Positions 52,690-61,702 are shown, numbered from the stretch's first letter. The stretch is 64,000 nucleotides of DNA from Cellulomonas sp. Leaf395 (GCF_001424125.1 NZ_LMQI01000002.1:620001-684000); one strand, 5' to 3'. The notes: generated by a model from the sequence alone, not told the origin. Numbers and translations are program-made.

Positions 52690-53110
52690 GCCCCGACGCG
52701 GGCTGTCCGACCGCCGCTTCCTCGTCGCCGTCGGCTGCGGTCTCGTCGCCGTCGGCATCATGTGGCTCGTGTTCACGCTGGCGGGTGAGCCGGACACCGC
52801 CGCAGGCGCCCTCGTCGGCGGGCTCGCCGTGACCGCGCTCGCGATCGTCGTCCGCTGGCGCGCCAAGCGTCGAGGCCCGTCCGTCGACGGCGGGTTCAGC
52901 CGCGTGCTCCTGGGCACCGCCGACGAGCGGGACAACACGATCCTCACCGCGTCCTTGGCCTGGGTGGGTTTGGTCGCGTTCGGCGCCCACGCGATCGGGC
53001 TCGCGGCGGTGGCGCTCGGCGCCGACGGCTTCGTCGTCATCGGCGCCATCGAGGCCGTCCTCATCGCGGTGCTCGTCGGAGCGTTCATCCTGCTGTCGCG
53101 GCGGACCTGA
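52676..53110 (+). CDS. Four-helix membrane protein in the CPBP-Xre operon
   Basis: 144 aa with hydrophobic segments RRFLVAVGCGLVAVGIMWLV, ALVGGLAVTALAIVV, WVGLVAFGAHAIGLAAVAL and FVVIGAIEAVLIAVLVGAF. No catalytic motif seen; similar proteins next to YozG-like regulators are often DUF2178-like. GGAGA precedes ATG 52676 inside the Xre gene. The small overlap implies co-translation. Confidence 0.75.
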   Translation: MTTSEPRRGLSDRRFLVAVGCGLVAVGIMWLVFTLAGEPDTAAGALVGGLAVTALAIVVRWRAKRRGPSVDGGFSRVLLGTADERDNTILTASLAWVGLVAFGAHAIGLAAVALGADGFVVIGAIEAVLIAVLVGAFILLSRRT

Positions 53111-53134
53111 CCCCTCGCACGGCAGGATGAGCCC

Positions 53135-53500
53135 ATGAGCGACGAGCGCCGGTTCCCCCGGTGGGTCTACGGCACGGGGACCAACCCGGACGCGCGGTTC
53201 TCGCTGGCCAACGAGCGGACGTTCCTCGCGTGGATCCGGACCTCGCTGGCCCTGCTGGCCGGCGGCGTCGCGCTGGAGGCGCTCAACCTGCCGGTGCAGT
53301 CGGACCTGCGGTTCGCCGCCGCGGTGGTGCTCGTCGCGCTAGGCGTGCTGGCCCCCGCCCTGGCCTGGATCAGCTGGGCCCGGGCCGAACGGGCCGTCCG
53401 GCAGGGCACGTCGCTCCCGGCGCCGTCGGCGTTCGGCCTGCTGGTCGTCGGCGTCTGCGTCGCCGGTGGCCTGCTCCTCGTCGGTCTGGCCGTGGCGTGA
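53135..53500 (+). CDS. DUF202 (YidH) family membrane protein
   Basis: 121 aa with LANERTFLAWIRTSLALLAGGVALEAL, the DUF202 signature, followed by two further helices (FAAAVVLVALGVLAPALAW and LLVVGVCVAGGLLLVGL). Function unknown. Its stop overlaps a second DUF202 gene in GTGA form. Confidence 0.9.
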   Translation: MSDERRFPRWVYGTGTNPDARFSLANERTFLAWIRTSLALLAGGVALEALNLPVQSDLRFAAAVVLVALGVLAPALAWISWARAERAVRQGTSLPAPSAFGLLVVGVCVAGGLLLVGLAVA

Positions 53501-53802
53501 CCGAGCCGCCGCCCACGCTCGCGGCCGAGCGCACGCACCTGGCGTGGCGGCGCACGGCCATCGGTCTCACCGGTGGCGGCGTCGCGGCTGCGCACCTGCT
53601 GCAGGAGTTCGTCGGCCCGGCCGCGTGGAGCCTCGCGGTGACCGCCCTGATCGTGTCCGTCGCGCTGGCGACCGTCTCGCACCGGAGGCACCTGGTCGAC
53701 GGTGCGCTCCCCCCGGGCGGGCGGCTCGTGGCGGCCAGCACCGCGGGCATGCTCGTGATCGGCGTCGCCGCCGTCGCGTTCGTGGTGCTGCACGGGCCCT
53801 GA
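53497..53802 (+). CDS. DUF202 family membrane protein, second copy
   Basis: 101 aa with LAAERTHLAWRRTAIGLTGGG and three helices. The adjacent pair of YidH and YidG-like DUF202 proteins is a common arrangement and suggests a hetero-oligomer. Function unknown. GTG 53497. Confidence 0.9.
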   Translation: MTEPPPTLAAERTHLAWRRTAIGLTGGGVAAAHLLQEFVGPAAWSLAVTALIVSVALATVSHRRHLVDGALPPGGRLVAASTAGMLVIGVAAVAFVVLHGP

Positions 53803-53804
53803 GG

Positions 53805-54863
53805 TCAGGGCACCCGCGCGGTCCACGCCGGGTCGGTGAACTTGGTCCGCATCAACTCGGTCGCGCGGGCGAGCTCCTCGGGTCGCAGCTCGCCGTCGAC
53901 CGTCGGGTACCGGTCGCGGAAGTGGGCGGCGAACGCAGCGATGACGGCCTCGCGTGGCAGCTGGGTCTGCGAGCGCACCGGGTCGACCCGCTTGTTCGCG
54001 CTCGCCGTCCCCTTGTCCGACAGCTTCTCGCGGCCGATGCGCAGGACATCGAGCATCTTGTCCGCGTCGATGTCGTAGGACATGGTCACGTGGTGCAGCA
54101 CGGCACCGCCGACCATCCGCTTCTGTGCCGAGCCCGCCAGCTTGCCCGCCGGGGACGCGATGTCGTTGAGCCCGCTGGTGAACGCGTGGACCCCGACGTC
54201 CGCGAGCGCGCCCAGCACCCACTGGTTGAGGAACGCGTAGGAGGCCTCGAACGTCATCCCGTCCACCAACGACGCGGGTACCACCAGCGAGAACGTGATG
54301 CAGTTGCCGGCCTCCATGAACATCGCGCCGCCGCCGGAGATCCGCCGGACCACCGTGATGCCGTGGCGCTCCGCCGCTTCGAGGTCCACCTCGTTGCGCA
54401 GCGACTGGAACGACCCGATGATCACCGCGGGCTCGACCCACTCCCAGAACCGCAGGGTGGGACCGCGGCGCCCTGCCCCCAGCTCCTCGGTGAGCACCTG
54501 GTCGAGCGCGGTGTGCACGGCGGGAGGCAGCGGCCCGGGGTGGATCAGCTCGAACGTGTGGTCCCCCCAGCCCGTGGAGTACCCGAGGGCGCGCCGCACC
54601 GCGACCGCCACCGCGTGAGCGTCGAACCCGACCATCGTCACCGGTTGGTCCTCGTGGACGAGCGCCGCGGTCACGGCGTCGGCGAGCCGGCTGACCGGGG
54701 TGTCCCGGGGCAGCCCGTCGAGGGCCGACGACAGCACCGCGAGCGCCTCGTCGGGCTCGAGGAAGAAGTCGCCGCTGACGCTCACGCCCGTCAGCAGCCC
54801 GTCCACCACGTCGAGGTCGACCGCGACGAGCTTGCCGCCGGGGACCTTGTACTCACCGTGCAC
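53805..54863 (-). CDS. Lipoate-protein ligase with N-terminal accessory domain
   Basis: Attaches lipoate to enzyme complexes such as pyruvate and oxoglutarate dehydrogenase. 352 aa in reversed order: the small accessory domain comes first (about 1-85; YKVPGGKLVAVDLDV and GDFFLEPDEAL match the LplA C-terminal domain), then the catalytic domain (about 105-350; LRFWEWVEPAVIIGSFQS, VVRRISGGGAMFME, GLNDIASPAGKLAGSAQKR). E. coli LplA has the opposite order. GTG 54863 starts the accessory domain directly. It could load lipoate on partners of Kgd. Confidence 0.85.
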   Translation of the reverse strand: MHGEYKVPGGKLVAVDLDVVDGLLTGVSVSGDFFLEPDEALAVLSSALDGLPRDTPVSRLADAVTAALVHEDQPVTMVGFDAHAVAVAVRRALGYSTGWGDHTFELIHPGPLPPAVHTALDQVLTEELGAGRRGPTLRFWEWVEPAVIIGSFQSLRNEVDLEAAERHGITVVRRISGGGAMFMEAGNCITFSLVVPASLVDGMTFEASYAFLNQWVLGALADVGVHAFTSGLNDIASPAGKLAGSAQKRMVGGAVLHHVTMSYDIDADKMLDVLRIGREKLSDKGTASANKRVDPVRSQTQLPREAVIAAFAAHFRDRYPTVDGELRPEELARATELMRTKFTDPAWTARVP

Positions 54864-54885
54864 GCCGCAAGCGTAGGCGGCTGCG

Positions 54886-55731
54886 TCAGCCGAGCGACTG
54901 CACCGCCGACTGCGCGCGGTCCTGGACCATCGCGGACAGGCTGGCGGCGTCGCCCAGGGTCGCCAGCGCCGCCTCCCGGTCACGGGCACCGAGCGCCTCC
55001 GCCGTCCACGTCACGATGGTGTTGCCGACGAGCATGTGTCCTCGGTACCCCGGGACCTCGCTCCCCTCGGCGGAGTGCGTGATCTCCTGCACGATCGACG
55101 GGTAGACGCCCTGCCCCTCGATCGCGGGCTCGGCCGTCCAGGTGGCCCCGTCGATGTCCGGGTTCACCTGGCTGTACTCGGGGCAGGCGTCGACGGCGGT
55201 CACCAGGGCACGGAACGCCTCGCGCGCCGCAGCCGGGTCCGCCAGGAGGACGACCTCCTGCTCGAAGGACATCGCGTCGTTGCCCCACATCAGTGCGTCG
55301 AACCACGGTGGCGGGGTGGCGACGACGGTGACCGCGACCGTGCACTGCGGCGGATCGACCGTCGAGCCCGTCGGCAGTCCCCAGGGCAGCTGTCCGGAGG
55401 TGATCCGCTGCTGCACCTCGGGCTCGGCAGCCGGGACGTCCGTGAGCAGCTCCGCCGACGAGACGAACAGGGTGGGTGCCGTCGTCGCGTCGAACATCGC
55501 GTCCGACCCGGGGGGCGGGACCGACGGCGACGCCGTGCTGGGCGCCGTGCTCGGCGCCGCGGTCGGCTGGACGACGGTGACTGTCGGCGTCGGCTCGGTC
55601 TCCACCGGTGCCCACGGCTGCGCGACGAGGGCGGTGACCAGGGCGATCGCGAGGACCGCGACGAGCAGCCACCACCAGCCGGCACGAGACCGACCCGGGC
55701 CCGGGCCGGGCGACGGCGCACTGCCGGACAC
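54886..55731 (-). CDS. Membrane-anchored protein with PknH-like extracellular domain
   Basis: 281 aa: one membrane helix near the N-terminus (WWWLLVAVLAIALVTALVA), a Pro/Ser/Thr linker, then an extracytoplasmic domain of about 190 residues with two cysteines (PPQCTVAV and VDACPEYS). Spacing and motif resemble the PknH sensor-domain family of actinobacteria. Ligand unknown. GTG 55731. Confidence 0.6.
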   Translation of the reverse strand: MSGSAPSPGPGPGRSRAGWWWLLVAVLAIALVTALVAQPWAPVETEPTPTVTVVQPTAAPSTAPSTASPSVPPPGSDAMFDATTAPTLFVSSAELLTDVPAAEPEVQQRITSGQLPWGLPTGSTVDPPQCTVAVTVVATPPPWFDALMWGNDAMSFEQEVVLLADPAAAREAFRALVTAVDACPEYSQVNPDIDGATWTAEPAIEGQGVYPSIVQEITHSAEGSEVPGYRGHMLVGNTIVTWTAEALGARDREAALATLGDAASLSAMVQDRAQSAVQSLG

Positions 55732-55820
55732 GACCGCTCCCTCCGCACGTCGGCGGCCGCGCTGGGGCGGCCGGGTACCCCGAGGCTAAGCCGCGACGGT
55801 CGAGCCCGCAGGGATGAAGT

Positions 55821-57443
55821 TCAGCGAGGCGTCACACCGTTGTGGCGCAGGCCCCAGATCGCGGAGTCCGTGAGGGCCTCCCACGATGCCTCGAGCAGGT
55901 TGGGGCCGACGCCGACGGTGCTCCAGGAGCGCTGACCGTCGGTCATCTCGATCAGCACACGCGTGACGGCGTCGGTGCCGTGCATGGAGTCGAGGATGCG
56001 CACCTTGAAGTCGATGAGCTCGAACGTCTCGAGCTCGGGGTACACCCGGACCAGCGCCTGCCGCAGGGCATGGTCGAGGGCGTTGACCGGACCGTTGCCC
56101 TCCCCCGTGCTGACGACGCGCTCCCCGCCGGCGTGCAGCTTGACGGTCGCCTCGGCCGTCGCGGGAGTGCCCCGCCCGCCGCTGCGCTCGACGATGGTCC
56201 GCCACGACTCGACCCGGAAGTACTGCGGCCGATGGCCGTCGATCTCCTCGAGCAGGAGGAGCTCGAACGACGCGTCCGCCGCCTCGTACGTGTACCCGTT
56301 GGCCTCGGCGTCCTTGACGCGGTCCGTGACCCGGCCCAGCAGCTCGGGGCGACCGGCCAGGTCGAATCCCAGCTCCCGGCCCTTCAGCTCGATCGACGCG
56401 CGGCCGGCCATGTCGGAGATCAGCATCCGCATGTCGTTGCCCACGGCGGCGGGGTCGATGTGCTGGTAGAGGTCGGGATCCACCTTGATGGCGGAGGCGT
56501 GGATTCCCGCCTTGTGCGCGAACGCGCTGCCGCCCACGTACGGCGAGCGGGCGAACGGCGAGATGTTCGTGATCTCGCTGATGGCGTGGGCGATCCGGGT
56601 CAGCTCCGGCAGACCACCGGGCAGCCCGTCGCTCACCTTGAGCACCGGCAGCCCGTACTTGAGCTGGAGGTTGGCGACGATGGACAGCAGATCGGCGTTC
56701 CCGGTGCGCTCGCCGTACCCGTTGACCGTGCCCTGGACGTGCGAGCACCCCGCCTCGACGGCGGCGAGCGTGTTGGCGACCGCGCAGCCGGAGTCGTTGT
56801 GCGTGTGGATGCCGAGGACGGCGTCGGTACCGACCGCTCCGCGGATCTCGTGCACGATGTCCGCGATCCAGGCGGGGACCATGCCGCCGTTGGTGTCGCA
56901 GAGGGCGACCACCTCGGCGCCCGCCTCGAACCCGGCGAGCACCGCGGCCCGGGAGTACGCGGGATCGAACCGGTAGCCGTCGAAGAAGTGCTCCGCGTCG
57001 ACCACCACCCGGCGCCCCTCACGCACCAGGAACGCGACGGTGTCCGCGATCATCGCGATGTTCTCCTCGCCCGTGGTCCGCAGCGCGCGCTCCGCGTGCC
57101 GCAGGTCGTGCTTGGCGACGATCGCGACGACGGGCGCCTCGGAGTCGACGAGTGCGCGGACCTGCGGGTCGTCGACCGCGCGCGTCCCCGCCTTGCGGGT
57201 GCTGCCGAACGCGGCCAGCTCCGCGTTGCGGAAGTCGAGCTCCTTGGCGGCCCGCTTGAAGAACTCGGTGTCCTTGGGCACCGCGCCCGGCCAGCCCCCC
57301 TCGATGAAGCCGACGCCGAGCTCGTCGAGCAGCGGCGCGATGGCCAGCTTGTCGGCGACGGAGAGGTTCATCCCCTCCTGCTGGGCGCCGTCGCGCAGGG
57401 TCGTGTCGTAGACCTGGAACGGCGTGCTGACGGGGACGGGCAC
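55821..57443 (-). CDS. cimA: Citramalate synthase
   Basis: Makes citramalate from pyruvate and acetyl-CoA, the first step of a threonine-independent route to 2-oxobutyrate and isoleucine. 540 aa: catalytic barrel with YDTTLRDGAQQEG (metal and substrate), GIHTHNDSG (metal His), GTVNGYGERTGNADL, and a C-terminal LeuA allosteric-like domain (LIDFKVRILDSMHGTDAV). The CimA group is separated from LeuA by length and GYGERTGN. The leader upstream (57557-57643) suggests attenuation by branched-chain amino acids. Confidence 0.93.
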   Translation of the reverse strand: MPVPVSTPFQVYDTTLRDGAQQEGMNLSVADKLAIAPLLDELGVGFIEGGWPGAVPKDTEFFKRAAKELDFRNAELAAFGSTRKAGTRAVDDPQVRALVDSEAPVVAIVAKHDLRHAERALRTTGEENIAMIADTVAFLVREGRRVVVDAEHFFDGYRFDPAYSRAAVLAGFEAGAEVVALCDTNGGMVPAWIADIVHEIRGAVGTDAVLGIHTHNDSGCAVANTLAAVEAGCSHVQGTVNGYGERTGNADLLSIVANLQLKYGLPVLKVSDGLPGGLPELTRIAHAISEITNISPFARSPYVGGSAFAHKAGIHASAIKVDPDLYQHIDPAAVGNDMRMLISDMAGRASIELKGRELGFDLAGRPELLGRVTDRVKDAEANGYTYEAADASFELLLLEEIDGHRPQYFRVESWRTIVERSGGRGTPATAEATVKLHAGGERVVSTGEGNGPVNALDHALRQALVRVYPELETFELIDFKVRILDSMHGTDAVTRVLIEMTDGQRSWSTVGVGPNLLEASWEALTDSAIWGLRHNGVTPR

Positions 57444-57556
57444 GATGAGCTCTCTTCGGTGCTGGGACGGGCAACGTCTTACTGCGGAGAACGATCCGCC
57501 GGCGGGGGTGTGCCGGTGCAGTCGACGGTAGTCGGGGCGGGGGTGGTGCTCCGACC

Positions 57557-57588
57557 AACAAAAAGACCCCCCGGGGTACGGGAGGTCT
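57557..57588 (-). terminator. Attenuator terminator in the cimA leader
   Basis: On the minus strand AGACCTCCCG (57579-57588) pairs with CGGGGGGTCT (57564-57573), 10 bp with one G-U, loop of 5, followed by TTTTGTT. It is the only hairpin in the window with a real T-run. It lies about 115 bases upstream of cimA ATG 57443, so it can switch cimA off within the same transcript. Confidence 0.88.
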
Positions 57589-57614
57589 GCGCGTCAGCTG
57601 GTGGGCCGACGCGC
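57589..57614 (-). promoter_or_regulatory. Hairpin at the end of the cimA leader peptide
   Basis: GCGCGTC (57608-57614) pairs with GACGCGC (57589-57595) with 12 bases between. It begins at the last base of the leader-peptide stop codon and abuts the terminator. A ribosome stalled at the Leu-Ile-Ile codons would alter its folding, the usual pause or anti-terminator element. Confidence 0.6.
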
Positions 57615-57643
57615 TACTCGATAATGAGGGAGGAGCGGGTCAC
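57614..57643 (-). CDS. cimA leader peptide, MTRSSLIIE
   Basis: GTG-started 9-codon ORF on the minus strand with consecutive Leu, Ile, Ile codons (CTC ATT ATC) just before Glu and a TAG stop. The ATT codon is rare in this GC-rich genome. A stop, hairpin and intrinsic terminator follow immediately. The layout is that of branched-chain amino-acid attenuators. The start codon and ribosome site are not proven; no clear GGAGG is seen. Confidence 0.7.
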   Translation of the reverse strand: MTRSSLIIE

Positions 57644-57801
57644 CCGTGCATGGTGGCACACGTCACCATCCGAGGTCACGCATTCCACCCCTTGGACGGG
57701 CCGGTCAGGGCGAGTCCGCGCGGGCTGATGTCCTGTTCGCTAGCGTTGCTGCGTGTCGTCACCGGCGGCGCGCAGGTCGGTCGACCTACCAGGAGGCAGC
57801 C

Positions 57802-58395
57802 ATGACCACCCCCACTCCCCCTCCCGAGCGCCAGTCCGCCTACCCACACTCCACGCCGCCCCCGCCGCCGGTCCCTGTGCCGGAGCCCACCGCCGTCTAC
57901 CCGGCAGCCCTGCAGCCCGCCGCGGTGCCGGTCCAGCCCGCACCGGCACCCGCACCCACCCGCCCGGCGGACCCGTCGGTGGACCCCGGACGCTTCTGGG
58001 CCGGGGTCGTCGCGACGGCCCTGGTGGCGGCCCTCGTCGGTCTGGTCGGTGTCGTGATCATCGACCAGATCCTCAACATCGAGCTCGCCGTCCAGGACAT
58101 CTTCGGCACCGACTCGACCGGGGCCGCCTACGTGATCGGCGCCGCGGTCCTCGCGGTGCTCGCGGGCGGGCTGCTGCACCTGCTCGTGCTCACCACCCCG
58201 AAGCCCAAGGCGTTCTTCGGCTGGATCATGTTCCTCGGCACCCTCACGGCCGCGCTCCTGCCGCTCACCTGGACCGACGAGCTCGAGTCGGCGATCTCCG
58301 CGGGCATCGTGAACGCGCTCATCGGCATCGCGATCTGGTCGCTCCTGGTCGGCGTGCTGAGCCGCACGCTGCGCCCCGGGACGCCGATCGACTGA
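57802..58395 (+). CDS. DUF6069 family membrane protein
   Basis: 197 aa: a Pro-rich cytoplasmic N-terminus of about 75 residues and four helices (FWAGVVATALVAALVGLVGVVII, AAYVIGAAVLAVLAGGLLHLLVL, FGWIMFLGTLTAALLPL, IVNALIGIAIWSLLVGVL). This matches the actinobacterial DUF6069 family; function unknown. ATG 57802 has AGGAGG 5 bases upstream. A TAGCGT box at 57741-57746 may be its promoter. Confidence 0.8.
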   Translation: MTTPTPPPERQSAYPHSTPPPPPVPVPEPTAVYPAALQPAAVPVQPAPAPAPTRPADPSVDPGRFWAGVVATALVAALVGLVGVVIIDQILNIELAVQDIFGTDSTGAAYVIGAAVLAVLAGGLLHLLVLTTPKPKAFFGWIMFLGTLTAALLPLTWTDELESAISAGIVNALIGIAIWSLLVGVLSRTLRPGTPID

Positions 58396-58401
58396 GCCTG
58401 C

Positions 58402-59424
58402 TCAGTCGACCAGCCGCTCCTGGAGCAGACGAGCCAGCGGCCACGCGGCCTCCGCGGTCGTCCCCGCGACCGTCACGGTCAGCCCGTCGGCCGGGTCGTG
58501 CAGGCTCAGGAACGACGCACCCGCGTCGTAGCCCTCGAGCTCGACGACGTCGCGGGTGGGGTGCACCCAGAACCCCAGCCCGTACCGCCGCGGGTCCTCC
58601 GGCGCTGTGCTGCGCGGCCGCACCATCTGGGCGACGCTGTCCGCGCTGACGATCGCGCCGGCGAACAGCGCGGTCCAGAACCGGTGCACGTCGGCACCGG
58701 TCGTGTAGATGCCGCCGTCGCCGTTGCCGAGCACCGGCAGGTGGAACACGTTGGTGCGCCACTGCCCGTCCATCTCGACGTACCCCAGCGCGGCGCGGCC
58801 GGGGAGGGCGTCCGACCGCAGGAAGTCGGTGTCGACGAGGCCCGCCGGGCGGCACACCCGGTCGCGGACCAGGTCGTGGAACGCCACCCCGGACGCGCGC
58901 TCCGCCAGCAGCGCCAGCACCACGAACCCGCCGTTGCAGTAGAAGAACCGGTCCCCCGCCGGGAACGCCGTCGGGAACCCGTCGAGGACGCGCAGGAACT
59001 GCTCGGTGCTGTCCAGCTCGTGCACCGGGACGGTCATGGCGTACGCGCTGATCGGGGTGTCGTCGTCCTCGTCGAGGTAGTCACCGATGCCCGCCGTGTG
59101 CGCCAGGAGGTGCTCGACCGTCACGTCGTCGGCGATCAGCGGCAGGTCCGTCCCTAGCAGCGACCGGGCGGTGGTGCCGAGCGAGAGCGTCCCCTCCTCG
59201 ACCAGGCTCATCACGGCGAGCGCGGTCATGCCCTTGGACCCGCTCGCGATGCCCAGCTGCGAGTCCGGCGTCATGGGGATGCCGTGGCGCCGGTCGGCCA
59301 GGCCGTACGCGGCCGAGAGCTCCGTCGTCCCGGCGCGGTCCACCCGCACCACCCCCGCGAAGTGGTTCTCGGCCGCGACGCGGTCCACGTCCGCGAGCAG
59401 GTGGGCGTCCGCAGCGCGAGACAT
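58402..59424 (-). CDS. Serine hydrolase of the class C beta-lactamase / esterase family
   Basis: 340 aa of the beta-lactamase-related fold: SxxK motif ASGSKGM (nucleophile Ser and Lys), YxN-like YCNGG, and a region near the C-terminus in place of KTG. This composition is typical of EstB-type esterases or D-amino-acid-peptide hydrolases and not proof of beta-lactam resistance. There is no signal peptide, so it is probably cytoplasmic. ATG 59424 overlaps the ilvE stop by a base, so it may be co-transcribed with ilvE. Confidence 0.88.
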   Translation of the reverse strand: MSRAADAHLLADVDRVAAENHFAGVVRVDRAGTTELSAAYGLADRRHGIPMTPDSQLGIASGSKGMTALAVMSLVEEGTLSLGTTARSLLGTDLPLIADDVTVEHLLAHTAGIGDYLDEDDDTPISAYAMTVPVHELDSTEQFLRVLDGFPTAFPAGDRFFYCNGGFVVLALLAERASGVAFHDLVRDRVCRPAGLVDTDFLRSDALPGRAALGYVEMDGQWRTNVFHLPVLGNGDGGIYTTGADVHRFWTALFAGAIVSADSVAQMVRPRSTAPEDPRRYGLGFWVHPTRDVVELEGYDAGASFLSLHDPADGLTVTVAGTTAEAAWPLARLLQERLVD

Positions 59425-60533
59425 CACACGAGCCGGTGGAGCCAGCCGTGGCGGTCGGTCGCGCGGCCGTACTGGATGTCGGTGAGCTCCGCGCGGATGC
59501 GGGTGGTCACCGGGCCGGCGTTCCCGTCGCCGACCGTGAGGTCGAAGTCGTCGCTGGCCAGCCGACCGATGGGCGTCATGACAGCGGCCGTGCCGCAGGC
59601 GAACACCTCGCGCACCGACCCGTCGGCGAGACCCTGGCGGAGCTCCGTCAACGGGATCTGGCGCTCGGACACCTCGTGGCCCGCGTCCGTCAGGAGCCGC
59701 AGGATCGACGAGCGCGTCACGCCCTCGAGGATCGAGCCGGACACCGGCGGCGTGGCCACGCTGCCGTCGGCGTGCACGATGAACACGTTCATCCCGCCGA
59801 GCTCCTCGATCTGCGTGTTGGTCGACGCGTCGAGGAAGCAGACCTGCTCGAAGCCCTTGGCGTAGGCCAGCTGCTGCGGGAGGAGGCTCGCGGCGTAGTT
59901 GCCACCGCACTTGGCGGCACCCGTGCCGCCGGCACCCGCGCGGTGGTACTCCTGGTCCACCCAGATGGACACCGGTCGCACGCCACCGGCGAAGTACGGC
60001 CCGACCGGCGACGCGATGACGAGGAACTCCGCCTCAAGCGTGGGCCGCACGCCCAGGAACGTCTCGGAGGCGTACATGAACGGGCGCAGGTAGAGGCTCG
60101 TCTCCTCGCCCGACGGCACCCAGGCGATGTCCGTCGCGACGAGCGCCTCGATGGCGCCGAGGAAGTCCGCCTCCGGCAGCTCGGGCAGCGCCAGTCGTCG
60201 GGCCGAGCGCGTGAACCGGGCCGCGTTGTCCCGCGGACGGAACGTCCACACCGAGCCGTCGGCGTGGCGGTACGCCTTCATGCCCTCGAAGATCTCCTGG
60301 CCGTAGTGCAGGACGGCCGTCGCCGGGTCCATGAGCAGCGGTCCGTACTTCTCGACGCGCCGGCCCGTCCAGCCGTCCTCGTTCGAGTACGAGATGCGAG
60401 CCATGTGCTCGGTGAACACGGTGCCGAACTTCGGCGACGCCAGCGCTGCCTCGCGCTGCGCGTCGGGCACGGGGGTGTCGGTCCTAGTGATCTCGAAGGT
60501 GTCGACAGACGTGGGGTGGGTCGTGGTGCTCAT
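59424..60533 (-). CDS. ilvE: Branched-chain amino acid aminotransferase
   Basis: PLP-dependent last step in Ile, Val and Leu synthesis. 369 aa class IV aminotransferase: PLP-binding Lys in GTGAAKCGGNYAAS, also SNEDGWTGRRVEKYG, LHYGQEIFEGMKAY and CFLDASTNTQIEELGGMN. ATG 60533 preceded by AAAGG about 9 bases upstream. It lies downstream of leuB, 95 bases away, on the same strand. Confidence 0.96.
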   Translation of the reverse strand: MSTTTHPTSVDTFEITRTDTPVPDAQREAALASPKFGTVFTEHMARISYSNEDGWTGRRVEKYGPLLMDPATAVLHYGQEIFEGMKAYRHADGSVWTFRPRDNAARFTRSARRLALPELPEADFLGAIEALVATDIAWVPSGEETSLYLRPFMYASETFLGVRPTLEAEFLVIASPVGPYFAGGVRPVSIWVDQEYHRAGAGGTGAAKCGGNYAASLLPQQLAYAKGFEQVCFLDASTNTQIEELGGMNVFIVHADGSVATPPVSGSILEGVTRSSILRLLTDAGHEVSERQIPLTELRQGLADGSVREVFACGTAAVMTPIGRLASDDFDLTVGDGNAGPVTTRIRAELTDIQYGRATDRHGWLHRLV

Positions 60534-60628
60534 GTGCGGGGCCTTTCACCAGAGTCAGGTTTGACGGTACCGGTGAGGACGGCCGGGTGGTATCCGGGGC
60601 GGGCGCAGGGGCACGCGCAGGAGATGGA

Positions 60629-61702
60629 TCAGCCGGCGATGCGCGCGGCGAGGTCCTTGCCCACCTCGGCCGTCGACCGTACTCGCTCGGTCGCGCCCCG
60701 GTCGGCGATGTCGTCGGCGACGGCCTTCTCGACGCGGGCGGCCTCGGCCGTCAGGCCCAGGTGCTCCAGCAGCAGCGCGACCGACAGCACGGTCGCGGTG
60801 GGGTCCGCCTTGCCCTGACCGGCGATGTCCGGCGCGGAGCCGTGCACCGGCTCGAACATGCTGGGCGCCGTGCGGTCCGGGTTGATGTTGGCCGACGCCG
60901 CGAGCCCGATGCCGCCGGTGATGGCGGCGGCGAGGTCCGTGAGGATGTCGCCGAACAGGTTGTCGGTGACGATGACGTCGAACCGTGCCGGGTTGGTGAC
61001 CAGGAAGATGGTCGCCGCGTCCACGTGCAGGTAGTCGACCGTCACGTCGGGGAACTCGGCGTTCACGGCCTCGACCGTGCGGCGCCACAGGTGGCCGGCG
61101 TGCACGAGCACGTTGTGCTTGTGCACGAGCGTGAGCTTCTTGCGCGGACGGACCGCGGCACGCGCGAAGGCGTCGCGGACCACGCGCTCGACGCCGAACG
61201 CCGTGTTCACGCTGACCTCGTTGGCCACCTCGTGCGGGGTGCCCACGCGGATGGCGCCGCCGTTGCCCACGTACGGGCCCTCGGTGCCCTCGCGGACGAC
61301 CACGAAGTCGATCTCGCCCGGGTTGCCCAGCGGCGAGGCCACGCCCGGGTAGAGCCGGCTGGGGCGCAGGTTGACGTAGTGGTCCAGCGCGAAGCGCAGC
61401 TTGAGCAGCAGCCCGCGCTCGAGCACCCCGGACGGCACGCTCGGGTCCCCGATGGCGCCGAGCAGGATGGCGTCGTGCGCGCGGATGGCCTCGAGGTCCG
61501 TGTCCGTGAGGGTCTCGCCGGTCGCGTGCCAGCGGCGGGCGCCCAGGTCGAAGTCCGTCGTGGAGATGGTGACCGCGCCACCGGTCGCGGTGTCGAGCAC
61601 CGTGTCCAGTGCCAGCAGACCCTGCTCGACGACCTCCGTACCGATGCCGTCACCGGCGACGACGGCGAGGCGGATGTCCCGGGCAGCGGTGGTGTCGACC
61701 AT
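60629..61702 (-). CDS. leuB: 3-isopropylmalate dehydrogenase
   Basis: Oxidative decarboxylation of 3-isopropylmalate in leucine synthesis. 357 aa: [73 protein letters not shown] and [18 protein letters not shown]. Full-length and intact. GTG/ATG assignment: the 61702 ATG starts [21 protein letters not shown]. No leader hairpin was found before it. Confidence 0.96.
   Translation of the reverse strand: MVDTTAARDIRLAVVAGDGIGTEVVEQGLLALDTVLDTATGGAVTISTTDFDLGARRWHATGETLTDTDLEAIRAHDAILLGAIGDPSVPSGVLERGLLLKLRFALDHYVNLRPSRLYPGVASPLGNPGEIDFVVVREGTEGPYVGNGGAIRVGTPHEVANEVSVNTAFGVERVVRDAFARAAVRPRKKLTLVHKHNVLVHAGHLWRRTVEAVNAEFPDVTVDYLHVDAATIFLVTNPARFDVIVTDNLFGDILTDLAAAITGGIGLAASANINPDRTAPSMFEPVHGSAPDIAGQGKADPTATVLSVALLLEHLGLTAEAARVEKAVADDIADRGATERVRSTAEVGKDLAARIAG

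Noticed and set aside
58402..59424. Beta-lactamase as antibiotic resistance gene
   Set aside because: No signal peptide and esterase-like third motif; the fold is shared by many non-resistance hydrolases.
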